From NCBI GenBank assembly GCA_946965045.2, contig OX337230.1, positions 2,542,001 to 2,606,000 of the forward strand: 64,000 nt of DNA, in the 5' to 3' direction. Origin of the DNA: Epithemia pelagica. Lineage: Eukaryota; Bacillariophyta; Bacillariophyceae; Surirellales; Surirellaceae. Within the stretch, counting starts at the first letter, position 1, and each line of letters opens with the position of its first letter. Position numbers and translations under genes: made by a program. The notes under the pieces are model-generated. The model had not been told where the DNA came from. It did not search any database and saw nothing but the letters and a program-made list of their open reading frames with translations. Shown here in pieces: positions 50,701-59,293 of this stretch.

Positions 50701-50948
50701 CCGATAATCACCGTGTACCGTGTATTCTTCATACAAAGCACCTCGAAACTGACAAAACAAACAACAATCAACTGATGACCTACACATACCTTCTTCCCCA
50801 ACACCTATCAGAATGACCCTTGACTCTTGGCCTTGTTTCGTCGTGTCCTCACTTCTCACTCCTCACAGTTAGAACGACAAGCAGCCAGCATCCTTTCACC
50901 ACCGTCCCCCCTTTGTCACTTTGCACCCTGCACCTCTTGCGCCCAACC

Positions 50949-53900
50949 ATGGCTCCAAAGAGGAAGTCGTTGAGCCGAACATCGAGCAAGAAAAGCTCGA
51001 CTGATGATCCACCATTGGATACTGCAACGGCGAACAAGATCAAGGCTCGCCAATCTCTATACAAACAGGAGAAGGAGCTCATTCCCATTCTTTCCTCCCC
51101 ACTTCCCGAATTTTTCACTCAGAATCCTACTCCTCTATGGAAATGGGGGATCCACATCGATTGGGAAAAGTTCGACAAGTTTCACGAAGAATCCATTGAC
51201 GAGAAACGAGACTTCTCAATGTACGAGGGAGTCACCAGCTTATTCGAATCCTACGAACATGTTGTAATCAAGAAATTATGGCCGAAGAAAAAACCTTCTC
51301 AACAAGGCAGGAAGAAACCGGTTGTATCGAAGAAGCTAGCCAAGTACCAAGATGTCTGTCGGTTCTGCATCATATGCCCTGTTTGCTTCCACGATCCGGA
51401 TACAACCTTGGCCAAATCCATCATCGGTTGCTCTGGAAAAACTTCCAATATCTCCCAGCACCGAACTGGATGTCACCAAGATTTGACGTTTGACGACGAG
51501 AAACCGGACACACAGGCTACTCTTGGCGAATATGCAACAAATCAAATCGTAACACGATCAGGTATTCGCAAGGAATTCCGACGACTCATATATGAGTTCG
51601 TGAATGATTGCTGCCTACCAGCATCGACAGTAGAGAAGCCAGAATTTCGGTCACTACTTCAATTCGCAACCTCCCATGGCCTCCAGCTCAAAGATTCCAA
51701 GGCTGAAAATATGAGTCGAAGGGAGATCACCAAAATGCGCTTGAATTCTTATGAAGAGTTCCTCTTCGTCGTGTCAGAACTTGGCAATAACGTTCGCAAT
51801 GCTTATCACAAGCTATGCAAGCAGAACGTACCTTTTGGGACCTTATGCCACGACATATGGAACGGCCCCAGGGGCGACATTCTGGGTGTCACTATAATGT
51901 TCACAGATCCCAGAAACTGTGAAGTTTATAGAATTCCCATTGGCCTGGCTGAAATACAAGGTCACTCGGCTGCCGATGTCGCCAAGTTGACACATGCTCT
52001 ACTCAATCAAGTCGGATTTTCTCAGAGTGACTTATGCGCCTCTGTAAACGACAACACGGCATCAGCCGTGCTCGCAGGCAAGTACATTCTCGGCATTCGA
52101 CGTCATGGGAGTGGCAGTGGCAGTAAAGGCAAGTGTGACATGCACAAGGCTGAACTGATTCTGAAACATGCCACCGGCTTGGTACAACGAAGCAGAAACA
52201 AGATTATCATCGACGCCAATCCAGAATTTGTTGAAGCTTATGGTATTGCAAAGAAGTTTGCTGCATGGCTCATGAGCAGTCGAGCACCACAACGATGGGA
52301 GAGTTTCAAAGATTTCGCAAACAAAATGGGAGCTGTGGTCATCATGATTCCACTCCCCAATGAAACAAGGGTATCTGGATGCATCCTGCTCATCATTGGC
52401 CTCCTTCGCAACAAATGGATTATGGATGAATACGCTGCAAGTACTATAAATGGAGACCTAGGCTTCAAACGCCGCTATCCCAATCCGGATGTATGGGAAG
52501 TTCTTTCCCAATTTGAAGCCATTCTATCCCCTCTAAAGGCAGTGTCTCTATCGCTCCAAGTCGATGCTCCCGGTTCTTCATCTGCGTCCTTATTGGAGTT
52601 GTACAGTGCACGTCATGTTGCCAAGTTGATGGAAATTGAGGACATCGAATGCTTGCCCATGAAAGAAAATTTGGACAACCCAATCAAGAAGTGGGATGCC
52701 ACAAAGAACATGGATGACCTGGACGAACAACGCGACCCAATTGCCTTTGAGGACTTGCATTCGACTAGTCGGAAACTCATCCGTCGGATTATCAAAGAGT
52801 ACAAGACGTACGTTCTCGAAGAAAAAGACGAAGATGCAGAGAAAGCCATGTGCTGCAACCCACTCCTGGCCAATATTTTTGAAGGACTCTTCAAAGATTT
52901 GGATGCCTATGACGACGACGATATCTCCCGTGTTAAGACGATGTTTGTGGAGGATATGGTTGCCAAGTTTTCGAACAAACGAGTCTCGCGCCTTGGTACA
53001 GTGTTTGCAAAACAGACTGGCAACAGTGGGGGAACAACAGACTCCACACCTACTACGAGCTCGAGTGCGAAACCTAAGAAAAAATCGAAGGTGGCAAGTG
53101 CCTTTGCCAAGATCAGAGAAGCACGAGAGAAAAAACAACAGGACTTGCTTGGACTGTCTGGCAAGGCCAGTAACGCTGGCGCAGAGGCAAAACTTGTTGC
53201 GGACCTCCGCGAGGCATGCAAAGAATGTTGGACCGATTTCAAGAAAATGTGTGACCTCATGATTGATCATAGATGGGAGGTGGTGATCAAGAAGTATTCG
53301 ACAGATGAATTCAAGGCGGAATCTCAGAAATGGGGGCGTTTGGAATGGGACGAGTTCAATGAACACTGCCGTGACAACTACTACCTTGGCATAGCACGAT
53401 ATTTCGACGTCATGAAATGGTGGAAGGTTCATGGTTCGGAATATCCTTTCATGCTCCCTTCAGCTCTCATTTGGCTTACCAAACCTCCGACTAATGCCTT
53501 TCAAGAACGAGTGTTCTCTGCAAGCACTTGGTATCACCAGAACAAATTAATGGGCAATATGTATGAGAAACACAACGAGATGCGAACTTTGGAAAAGTTG
53601 ACAAGGCCGTTGCGCAAATTGATTCTTCAGAGAGAAGCCGAAATAGAGAAAGAAGAAACAGAGAAAAAGGAAGTGATCGACATGACTGCGATAGACGAGA
53701 GTGGCACAAAAGGAGACGGCACAAGCAGCCAAGTCCAAGCCACTGCAAGTGTTGCAGTTGCAGTAGCCAGTCAACCAGTGGCTTCTAAAAGCACTACCGA
53801 AACACCGTCGCGACAAAGAACAAGTAGTGGAACAGGAAGCGGAACATCAAGTGAACCGATCAATATTACAGCGGAAACTACACCAGCACAAGACATTAGC

Positions 53901-54647
53901 ACTGGGGCCACAGACAAGCTATCCAGCACGGAACCAGATGGGAAATTGCCGTTTCAAGAGAAGAATAAGACGACACCAGTGGACCTGGACCAACATGGGC
54001 GGCAGATGCAAGGTCGACAGTTACGAATGGCAATGGCCATTCAGAAAGCCGCTATGGAACTACAAGAGTTCGGTAAGAAGAAGCAAGATTCGGTCTCAGT
54101 GGCGGAGAGTACGACAACGACAAGACCTGTTCCGGTCGATCCAGAAATAGCCGGCAACAGCACGACAGCCGAAGAAACAACAACATTGATGAAGTTCTAC
54201 GCTGATACAGACAATGATGATGATCTTGCTCCTCCAGAAGAAGCAGACGACATTGTGGTCGTTCAAATTCCTATCGACGAGGAAGACAAAGACCAGGATG
54301 AGGGAGACGATGGAGATGACGATGATTGTGGATTGTTGAAAGCCTTGAAGGAACAAATGGAAGAAGTAAAGGTAGAATCTACCGGCATTGCGATCAGTCC
54401 TACGGCTGTTGGTCTGTTGAAGGACGACGCCAACTTACCCATAGAGGGAACTTCCAAGGATGCTCCCGTCATCACGACTCCTCTGGCTGTTGCCGCTGAT
54501 TTTTCAACTCCTGAAGCAAGTGAAAAACAAAATGCAAGCACGAGCAAGAAACAATATGGGAAAAGGAAGGATACGAGTAGCAAGAAAACCCATAGTCCAT
54601 CGAGCAAACGTACCCGCTCCAACACCACACTTAAATCACCGCCGTGA
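50949..54647 (+). CDS. hAT-family transposase
   Basis: 1232 residues from ATG 50949 (CCAACCATGGC), no introns. It has a basic N-terminus (APKRKSLSRTSSKKSS). A BED-type zinc finger follows around residues 140–176 (CIICPVCFHD…GKTSNISQHRTGCH). The RNase H-like core has D302 in TLCHDIWNG and D368 in SVNDNTASAVLAG. The hATC dimerisation end includes YFDVMKWWKVHGSEYPFMLP and E853 in FQERVFSAS. The three acidic residues sit where hAT transposases have their DDE triad. A ~350-residue acidic, Ser/Thr-rich tail follows. It is longer than the family's usual 600–900 residues. It should excise and integrate the surrounding element. Related, broken pieces lie at 37143–37985. Confidence 0.92.
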   Translation: MAPKRKSLSRTSSKKSSTDDPPLDTATANKIKARQSLYKQEKELIPILSSPLPEFFTQNPTPLWKWGIHIDWEKFDKFHEESIDEKRDFSMYEGVTSLFESYEHVVIKKLWPKKKPSQQGRKKPVVSKKLAKYQDVCRFCIICPVCFHDPDTTLAKSIIGCSGKTSNISQHRTGCHQDLTFDDEKPDTQATLGEYATNQIVTRSGIRKEFRRLIYEFVNDCCLPASTVEKPEFRSLLQFATSHGLQLKDSKAENMSRREITKMRLNSYEEFLFVVSELGNNVRNAYHKLCKQNVPFGTLCHDIWNGPRGDILGVTIMFTDPRNCEVYRIPIGLAEIQGHSAADVAKLTHALLNQVGFSQSDLCASVNDNTASAVLAGKYILGIRRHGSGSGSKGKCDMHKAELILKHATGLVQRSRNKIIIDANPEFVEAYGIAKKFAAWLMSSRAPQRWESFKDFANKMGAVVIMIPLPNETRVSGCILLIIGLLRNKWIMDEYAASTINGDLGFKRRYPNPDVWEVLSQFEAILSPLKAVSLSLQVDAPGSSSASLLELYSARHVAKLMEIEDIECLPMKENLDNPIKKWDATKNMDDLDEQRDPIAFEDLHSTSRKLIRRIIKEYKTYVLEEKDEDAEKAMCCNPLLANIFEGLFKDLDAYDDDDISRVKTMFVEDMVAKFSNKRVSRLGTVFAKQTGNSGGTTDSTPTTSSSAKPKKKSKVASAFAKIREAREKKQQDLLGLSGKASNAGAEAKLVADLREACKECWTDFKKMCDLMIDHRWEVVIKKYSTDEFKAESQKWGRLEWDEFNEHCRDNYYLGIARYFDVMKWWKVHGSEYPFMLPSALIWLTKPPTNAFQERVFSASTWYHQNKLMGNMYEKHNEMRTLEKLTRPLRKLILQREAEIEKEETEKKEVIDMTAIDESGTKGDGTSSQVQATASVAVAVASQPVASKSTTETPSRQRTSSGTGSGTSSEPINITAETTPAQDISTGATDKLSSTEPDGKLPFQEKNKTTPVDLDQHGRQMQGRQLRMAMAIQKAAMELQEFGKKKQDSVSVAESTTTTRPVPVDPEIAGNSTTAEETTTLMKFYADTDNDDDLAPPEEADDIVVVQIPIDEEDKDQDEGDDGDDDDCGLLKALKEQMEEVKVESTGIAISPTAVGLLKDDANLPIEGTSKDAPVITTPLAVAADFSTPEASEKQNASTSKKQYGKRKDTSSKKTHSPSSKRTRSNTTLKSPP

Positions 54648-54724
54648 TACACTTATTCCATTTATGATTCACTAACAATGAGGCAATGAAGTTGCATGTT
54701 TGCATGATTAACCGTTAAGTTTTA

Positions 54725-56500
54725 CTAAGATCTTTGATAAATGTTCGCCATCATAGGAATCAGTGTCTTCAAATTATTACCGGAATGTGTGTCGTTATAG
54801 GAATCGAGTGCTGATAAAACAGTGGGTCGGGTCTCATTGGATTGAAGGAGCTGGCCCAAGGAACCAAAGAGGGGATTGATCTGTTTCCATATGTTTCGTG
54901 GAATCCATGATGTGAGAAGGTGCGAACATCTTAAAGAGTCGCTCTCCATTTTGTAGCCATGGGTCCATTCCAAATGAAAACACCATCGGAAAACATGAAT
55001 ATCACAGGGTATTCCTTCATCTCGGGAAAACGCCGAAGATAGAACAATCATGACAGTTTTGTGGCCAATCCCAATCAGTTGTTCGAATTGGCGAGCGCAA
55101 ATATTGGACGGAATGATCCCATCGTGGCGCTGTATGAAATAGTCAGCTGAGTTGACTATTCTTTCGGCATTGTTGTAGTAGCGACCAGCATCAGAAATTA
55201 TGGAACAGAATGCATTCATGCCATAACGGGATGCGATGTCATAACAAGCCGTTGCAGATGTGAGGCCAATGGAGAAAAGGCGTGGGATAATTTTGCTGAG
55301 TTGTGCATCTGACGTACTCGAACTCATGATGATGATGATCAGGCACATGAAAGCTCGGTCTGGTTGTTGGGATATGTCGTCAGAGTTCGATTGGTTGTGG
55401 ATATAATCGTCCATCCATCGTTCCCAATTGTCTCGTGGGGAAATGATGTTCTTATCGAGAAGGTGTTGCCGAAAATCAAGAAGACCGGAAAGAAGATTGA
55501 GTTGTTTTTCCTTTATTTGTGGAGCCAATGGTGGAATAGGAGCCAGATATACATTTCGGAGGGGTAGTAGTTTCGGTGGTTCACCAGGCATGTGGCGCTT
55601 CTCCGTCGAATCATAACCTAGTTTGTTGTATTGAATTTTTATTTTGGATCGGGAGGCGGATTGAATCAGTTGTGAAATTAGTTTCGTTCGTTTCCGGGTA
55701 GAGTATGGGTGGAACAAGGATGTATTTGTTGTGGTTTTGCCTGTGGAAGATGATGGAGAGGATGAATTATTTGGTTTGGTGGTCGGAGACCCACCAGGGG
55801 AAGTGATTTGATTGTCATGTTCTTGGATTATGGACAAAACTTCCTTTTCGAACAAATCGAGGAAAGGGAAAATGGTATCGGGAACAAATCTGAATAGGGG
55901 ACCTTCCTGGCCAACCGTGATTGGAGTTTGCACAACGAATCGCGTGTCGGATCGAATCATCCAAGACATTATGTGGGTGAGTGGTGAGATTGAGCAAGTA
56001 TCTCTTTGGTCCAGGGTATATTCGGCACAGAGTGTGGTAAGGAAGGTCAAACAGTCTTGTCGGTGGAATGTAGGCAAACAAAATATCTCCATGTATGGAT
56101 TGGCTCCTTCTGGGACTTCATAGTTGATGGTATATGGAGAACTGTCTGAAGCTGTGGCTTCGAGAATACCGAGGGAAAATTGTTTTATGACCTCGTTGGA
56201 AGGGATGCTGTTGACTTGGCAGATGTGTGTCCTGGACATGAAAGTATTCACTTGCTTGATTGTAATTGTCTTGTTCGAACGCATTAGCCATCTTAGAAGT
56301 ATATCGGAAATAGCATCCACTAAGACGTTGTCTTCGTCAACCATTTCCTCGGGTTCAGATACAGATGAAGGATGCCCTTCGAGTTCCTCTTCTAGGAATC
56401 TGATTAGAGTATAGGGACAGTGAATTATGTATCGAACTCGACATCGAGATTCGAATACAATGTTGTTCTTGTTCGTGCTTACACAAGCCATTCTGTACAT
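54725..56500 (-). CDS. Endonuclease III/NTH1-like HhH-GPD DNA glycosylase carried by the hAT element
   Basis: 591 residues from ATG 56500 (next ATG 56491; the frame also extends to an ATG at 56614 through a TGCAGAGG microsatellite). The N-terminal ~330 residues are unrecognised. The C-terminal part follows NTH1: LIIIIMSSSTSDAQLSKIIP (compare LLSAQATD), RYYNNAERIVNSADYFIQRH (compare the KA-x-x-I helix), helix-hairpin-helix LIGIGHKTVMIVLSSAF with the catalytic Lys (codon 55058–55060), CDIHVFRWCFHLEW with the catalytic Asp (55001–55003), and SWIPRNIWKQINPLFGSLGQ. The Cys-rich iron-sulfur loop expected next is absent. NTH enzymes excise oxidised pyrimidines and nick the abasic site. A role in repairing excision sites or in transposition is inference. 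Confidence 0.82.
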   Translation of the reverse strand: MYRMACVSTNKNNIVFESRCRVRYIIHCPYTLIRFLEEELEGHPSSVSEPEEMVDEDNVLVDAISDILLRWLMRSNKTITIKQVNTFMSRTHICQVNSIPSNEVIKQFSLGILEATASDSSPYTINYEVPEGANPYMEIFCLPTFHRQDCLTFLTTLCAEYTLDQRDTCSISPLTHIMSWMIRSDTRFVVQTPITVGQEGPLFRFVPDTIFPFLDLFEKEVLSIIQEHDNQITSPGGSPTTKPNNSSSPSSSTGKTTTNTSLFHPYSTRKRTKLISQLIQSASRSKIKIQYNKLGYDSTEKRHMPGEPPKLLPLRNVYLAPIPPLAPQIKEKQLNLLSGLLDFRQHLLDKNIISPRDNWERWMDDYIHNQSNSDDISQQPDRAFMCLIIIIMSSSTSDAQLSKIIPRLFSIGLTSATACYDIASRYGMNAFCSIISDAGRYYNNAERIVNSADYFIQRHDGIIPSNICARQFEQLIGIGHKTVMIVLSSAFSRDEGIPCDIHVFRWCFHLEWTHGYKMESDSLRCSHLLTSWIPRNIWKQINPLFGSLGQLLQSNETRPTVLSALDSYNDTHSGNNLKTLIPMMANIYQRS

Positions 56501-56639
56501 TGCAAATTTGCACAGGTGCAGAGGTGCAGAGGTGCAGAGGTGCAGAGTGCAGAAGAGTTGGCGCAGACACAGTACAGAGTGCAGAGTGCAGAAGCACAGC
56601 GATTCCTTAACCATTAGTGCACAGTTGTGTCTTGCATTA

Positions 56640-56953
56640 TGTGACTTAAGTCACTTTGACTTAAACGGTTTAAGTCAGAGAATTAACAGGGAATTATGAA
56701 GAATTTGGCATTAAAGTCAAAGTCAAATTCCATCATGCCTGTAATGTTATTAAGTCGCATGAGGGAGACAGGGGGAATTGACTTGACGAATTAATTCTAA
56801 GTAAATTCTATAGCAATGGGTAGTAGACTTAATAGTCATTAAGTAAATTCACTGGAATTGTTACAGTGACTTGCTAATCACTAAGTAAAGTCGTCTATAA
56901 ATTTAAATAGTACTTGAAAGTAGCTAAGTCCATTCACTATGTCATATATAGTT
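56640..56953. repeat. hAT right subterminal repeats
   Basis: Dense TGACTT/AAGTCA and TTAAGTC motifs in both orientations, mirroring 50330–50700. It also serves as the upstream region of the glycosylase gene. Confidence 0.7.
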
Positions 56954-56967
56954 ACTTCACAACCCTG

Positions 56968-56975
56968 CCGTTCAC
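56968..56975. repeat. hAT target-site duplication, right copy
   Basis: CCGTTCAC directly follows the terminal CCCTG and is identical to 50308–50315. Confidence 0.9.
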
Positions 56976-58057
56976 CCCAAAAACCAAAACAACCGTTGTT
57001 CCCGACCTTCCTCTGTCGATTTGTTTGATTGTTGGTTACTGGTTACATTCCCATTGGTTGGTTCTATACCCTCAAACCGACTGTTTGATTGTTTGGTTGA
57101 TTGTTGTTGATTGCTGGAGGATTCGAGTCATTTCATCGTTGGTGGTATCTTGATTCGTTGGCTGTTTTCAGTGGTGGGTTGTTCTCAAAGGCTGAATTGA
57201 TCACCCAAAGAAGACCATTTTCATTGGATTGTTGATTGGTTGATTTGGAAAACACAACGGACTGTTGGTACTTGAACGTGACACTATTTTGGTGGTGCTT
57301 CAGAGAGCTCTATTCTTTTGATTCTTGCCTGCTACTACTGAGTGGATTTGACTCGTTATCTCCGAAAGTCCAGCTGATTGTTTGATTTCGGTTTCTTCTT
57401 GCCTGAGTTGGTGTCGACTGCTGCTGCTTGTTGGATTGAGGTCCTGCTGCTTGTTGGATTGAGGTCCTTTGGTGACACTGGTTGATACGACTGCTGTTGC
57501 TCGTTTGATTGCGACTCCCTTGTTGTCTTCTTCCTGAAAGTCACGGCGATTGTCTGATTGTCGGTTGCTGGTTGGATTGTTTTGATTCCCGATTTGCCTG
57601 GTGGTGCAGGTCAATTCAACTTGGTGGGTGGACTCTCTTGGGTGCTTGATTGTTGAATCTGGAATCTTTTCCGTAAGATATGCTGTTACGCGACTTTGGT
57701 TTTGTTTCAGAAAAAGTACAAACAAGCTGGTGAAAAGGTAGTAGCCAGTTGTCACTAATACTTTTCCTTCGGAAATGGCGTTTTTACAGAAGTGCTGGTG
57801 GTGTGCCTCGGTCCAACAACGAGACCCTCCACTGAGAGTCGCTTTGGTGGTGGTATTGGTGGACTCTCTTCCCTGTGTGCTTGATTGTTGATTCTGGAAT
57901 CTTTTCTGTAAGATATCGTGTATCGCGAATTGTTTTTGTTCCAAAAAAAGTACAAACAAGCTGGTGAAAAGGTAGTAGCCAGTTGTCACTAATACTTTTC
58001 CTTCGGAAATGGCGTTTTTACAGAAGTGCTGGTGCTGTTACTTGCTATATCATAAAC
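56976..58057. other. T/G-rich leader tract upstream of the right-hand ORF chain
   Basis: Continues the TTGATTGTTGG-type tract interrupted by the hAT element. It includes two adjacent copies of CTGCTGCTTGTTGGATTGAG near 57420–57465 and a larger direct repeat (57628–58034). No coding sequence recognised; it may be a promoter/5' UTR region. Confidence 0.5.
57628..58034. repeat. Tandem duplication of ~173 bp, period ~233 bp
   Basis: 57628–57800 and 57859–58034 share GTGGACTCTCTT at the start and a nearly identical ~85-bp end running from AAAAGTACAAACAAGCTGG to CAGAAGTGCTGGTG. The second copy ends 23 bp before the ATG at 58058. Both copies contain TTTTTACAG, a plausible splice acceptor. Confidence 0.9.
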
Positions 58058-58243
58058 ATGTCGGTGCAAGAAGAAGACCCATTGGAGGCGTTTGCTCCCA
58101 CTGTTCATTTGTCTCGACCTATGAAGACGACCCCCTTGACATTGGAACGTGTTCTGTTTTTATCCAAGATCGATGGTGTGAATGCCCTGTTAAGGATTGG
58201 ATCAATGTTGAAGTTATTTAACCCATGGGTCTTGCGGCGATGA
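58058..58243 (+). CDS. Short ORF, first of a three-frame chain, unknown
   Basis: 61 residues (MSVQEEDPLEAFAPTVHLSR…), ending in TGA 58241–58243. This stop overlaps the ATG at 58240–58242 of the next frame (ATGA). The context of its own ATG (AACATGTC) is acceptable. It may be an independent small ORF or the N-terminus of a longer protein joined to the next ORF by a one-base shift between 58222 and 58240. Confidence 0.4.
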   Translation: MSVQEEDPLEAFAPTVHLSRPMKTTPLTLERVLFLSKIDGVNALLRIGSMLKLFNPWVLRR

Positions 58244-59274
58244 CCCAAGATTTTCGACGGCAAATAATCGTGCGGGCCACCTTACCCCCCTGTTCATCTT
58301 CTTTGCTGCAAGATGTACTGTGTCACGCTGCTTTCTGTATCCCCAAGATATGCGCAGAGATTGGTCATGGAGAGTGCGACCGCGAGCCATTCCGTTCGGC
58401 TGCACTTCGAATGTTTCTGAAAACTCTTTATAGTGGTGCTGTTGAATATTGGGCTCGTGTTTTTCCTAATGGCGCCGAAGACCAGGCCGATGGCAAGGAA
58501 GTTGTCGGTTTCAAAGGAACGGTTCTACAATGGATCCGTCAACATGAAGTGGTTCAAGACGACGATCAAAGAATTTTGGACTCGTTGAGTTCGTTGAAAA
58601 AGCACTTGACGGATGATGACAATCTATTCTACAAGTTGAGTTATGATGATATCCATATCCCTGTTTTGGTACAGGCTCTGTTGTTAATCCAAAGGATCTA
58701 CAAGTGGATTCACCCACGAGCGGAAGAATTGTCCCAGACGGAAGTCACAACGGCCTTTGTCTCCACGATGCCAAATCTTGTTCTTGAAGTTTATGGAAAT
58801 CATTTTAGCCAGAGTAAGGAAGATGTATGTTCCTTGAACTTGTCCGATCTGGCGACTCGTTTTTCGAATGTTGCGGATGCTATGCACAGGGACAATTGTT
58901 GGCGAGAAAGTGACAGGCGAATGAGAAAGAGAGCGCGGAAAGTGTTCGGGAGAGGTCTTCTTCAGAATTCGGAGGATAAAGCAGCCACTGGTGATGATGG
59001 TGAACAACGTCGAGAGGTATCAAGTGTGGTGAATTCAAGTGGACAAGTCCAGAGTGATGTCATTGGTCAGGTTGAAGGGGAGGTGGTTGAATCTGATGTT
59101 TGTGATGGGTCAAGCAAACCGAGCGCCAACCAATCTCTGTCTATTGTTGGTGCAACATCCATTGAAGCATGTCTACACTCGGCGTCCATAATTCAAAGTG
59201 AAGATTCCGGGGAGAAGAAGAATTCTTCCGAAACCAACCATGGCTCATCTTTGGTGGCAAGAAGTGTAGGCTGA
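58225..59274 (+). CDS. Unknown protein, second frame of the chain
   Basis: 349 residues from ATG 58225 (CCCATGGG; alternative 58240). Helical and unremarkable: LKTLYSGAVEYWARVFPNGA, GFKGTVLQWIRQHEVVQDDD, VPVLVQALLLIQ-type hydrophobic helix, then a basic patch (RRMRKRARKVFGRG) and a disordered Ser/Glu-rich tail. No family recognised. It ends at TGA 59272–59274; the next frame is already open at 59270. Confidence 0.5.
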   Translation: MGLAAMTQDFRRQIIVRATLPPCSSSLLQDVLCHAAFCIPKICAEIGHGECDREPFRSAALRMFLKTLYSGAVEYWARVFPNGAEDQADGKEVVGFKGTVLQWIRQHEVVQDDDQRILDSLSSLKKHLTDDDNLFYKLSYDDIHIPVLVQALLLIQRIYKWIHPRAEELSQTEVTTAFVSTMPNLVLEVYGNHFSQSKEDVCSLNLSDLATRFSNVADAMHRDNCWRESDRRMRKRARKVFGRGLLQNSEDKAATGDDGEQRREVSSVVNSSGQVQSDVIGQVEGEVVESDVCDGSSKPSANQSLSIVGATSIEACLHSASIIQSEDSGEKKNSSETNHGSSLVARSVG

Positions 59275-59293
59275 CGAAGTGACGGAATATACA

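Larger units (their letters stand above)
50316..56967 (+). mobile_element. Complete two-gene hAT transposon
   Basis: The 6652-bp element begins CAGGGTTGTGAAGT (50316–50329) and ends with its exact complement ACTTCACAACCCTG (56954–56967). It is flanked by a perfect 8-bp duplication, CCGTTCAC. CAGGG ends and 8-bp duplications are hAT hallmarks. The outer ~350 bp on each side are packed with AAGTCA/TGACTT motifs, the subterminal repeats that bind hAT transposases. Inside are an intact transposase (plus strand) and, convergent and 77 bp away, an endonuclease III-like gene (minus strand). Perfect duplication and open frames suggest a recent insertion. Confidence 0.93.

Noticed and set aside
52590-53432. 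280-codon minus-strand ORF inside the hAT transposase
   Set aside because: Antisense to the conserved transposase coding sequence, no motifs.
49890-57980. Idea that the T/G-rich tracts on both sides of the hAT element are its own long terminal repeats
   Set aside because: They run in the same orientation, are only loosely similar, and lie outside the exact 8-bp duplication, so they are target DNA.
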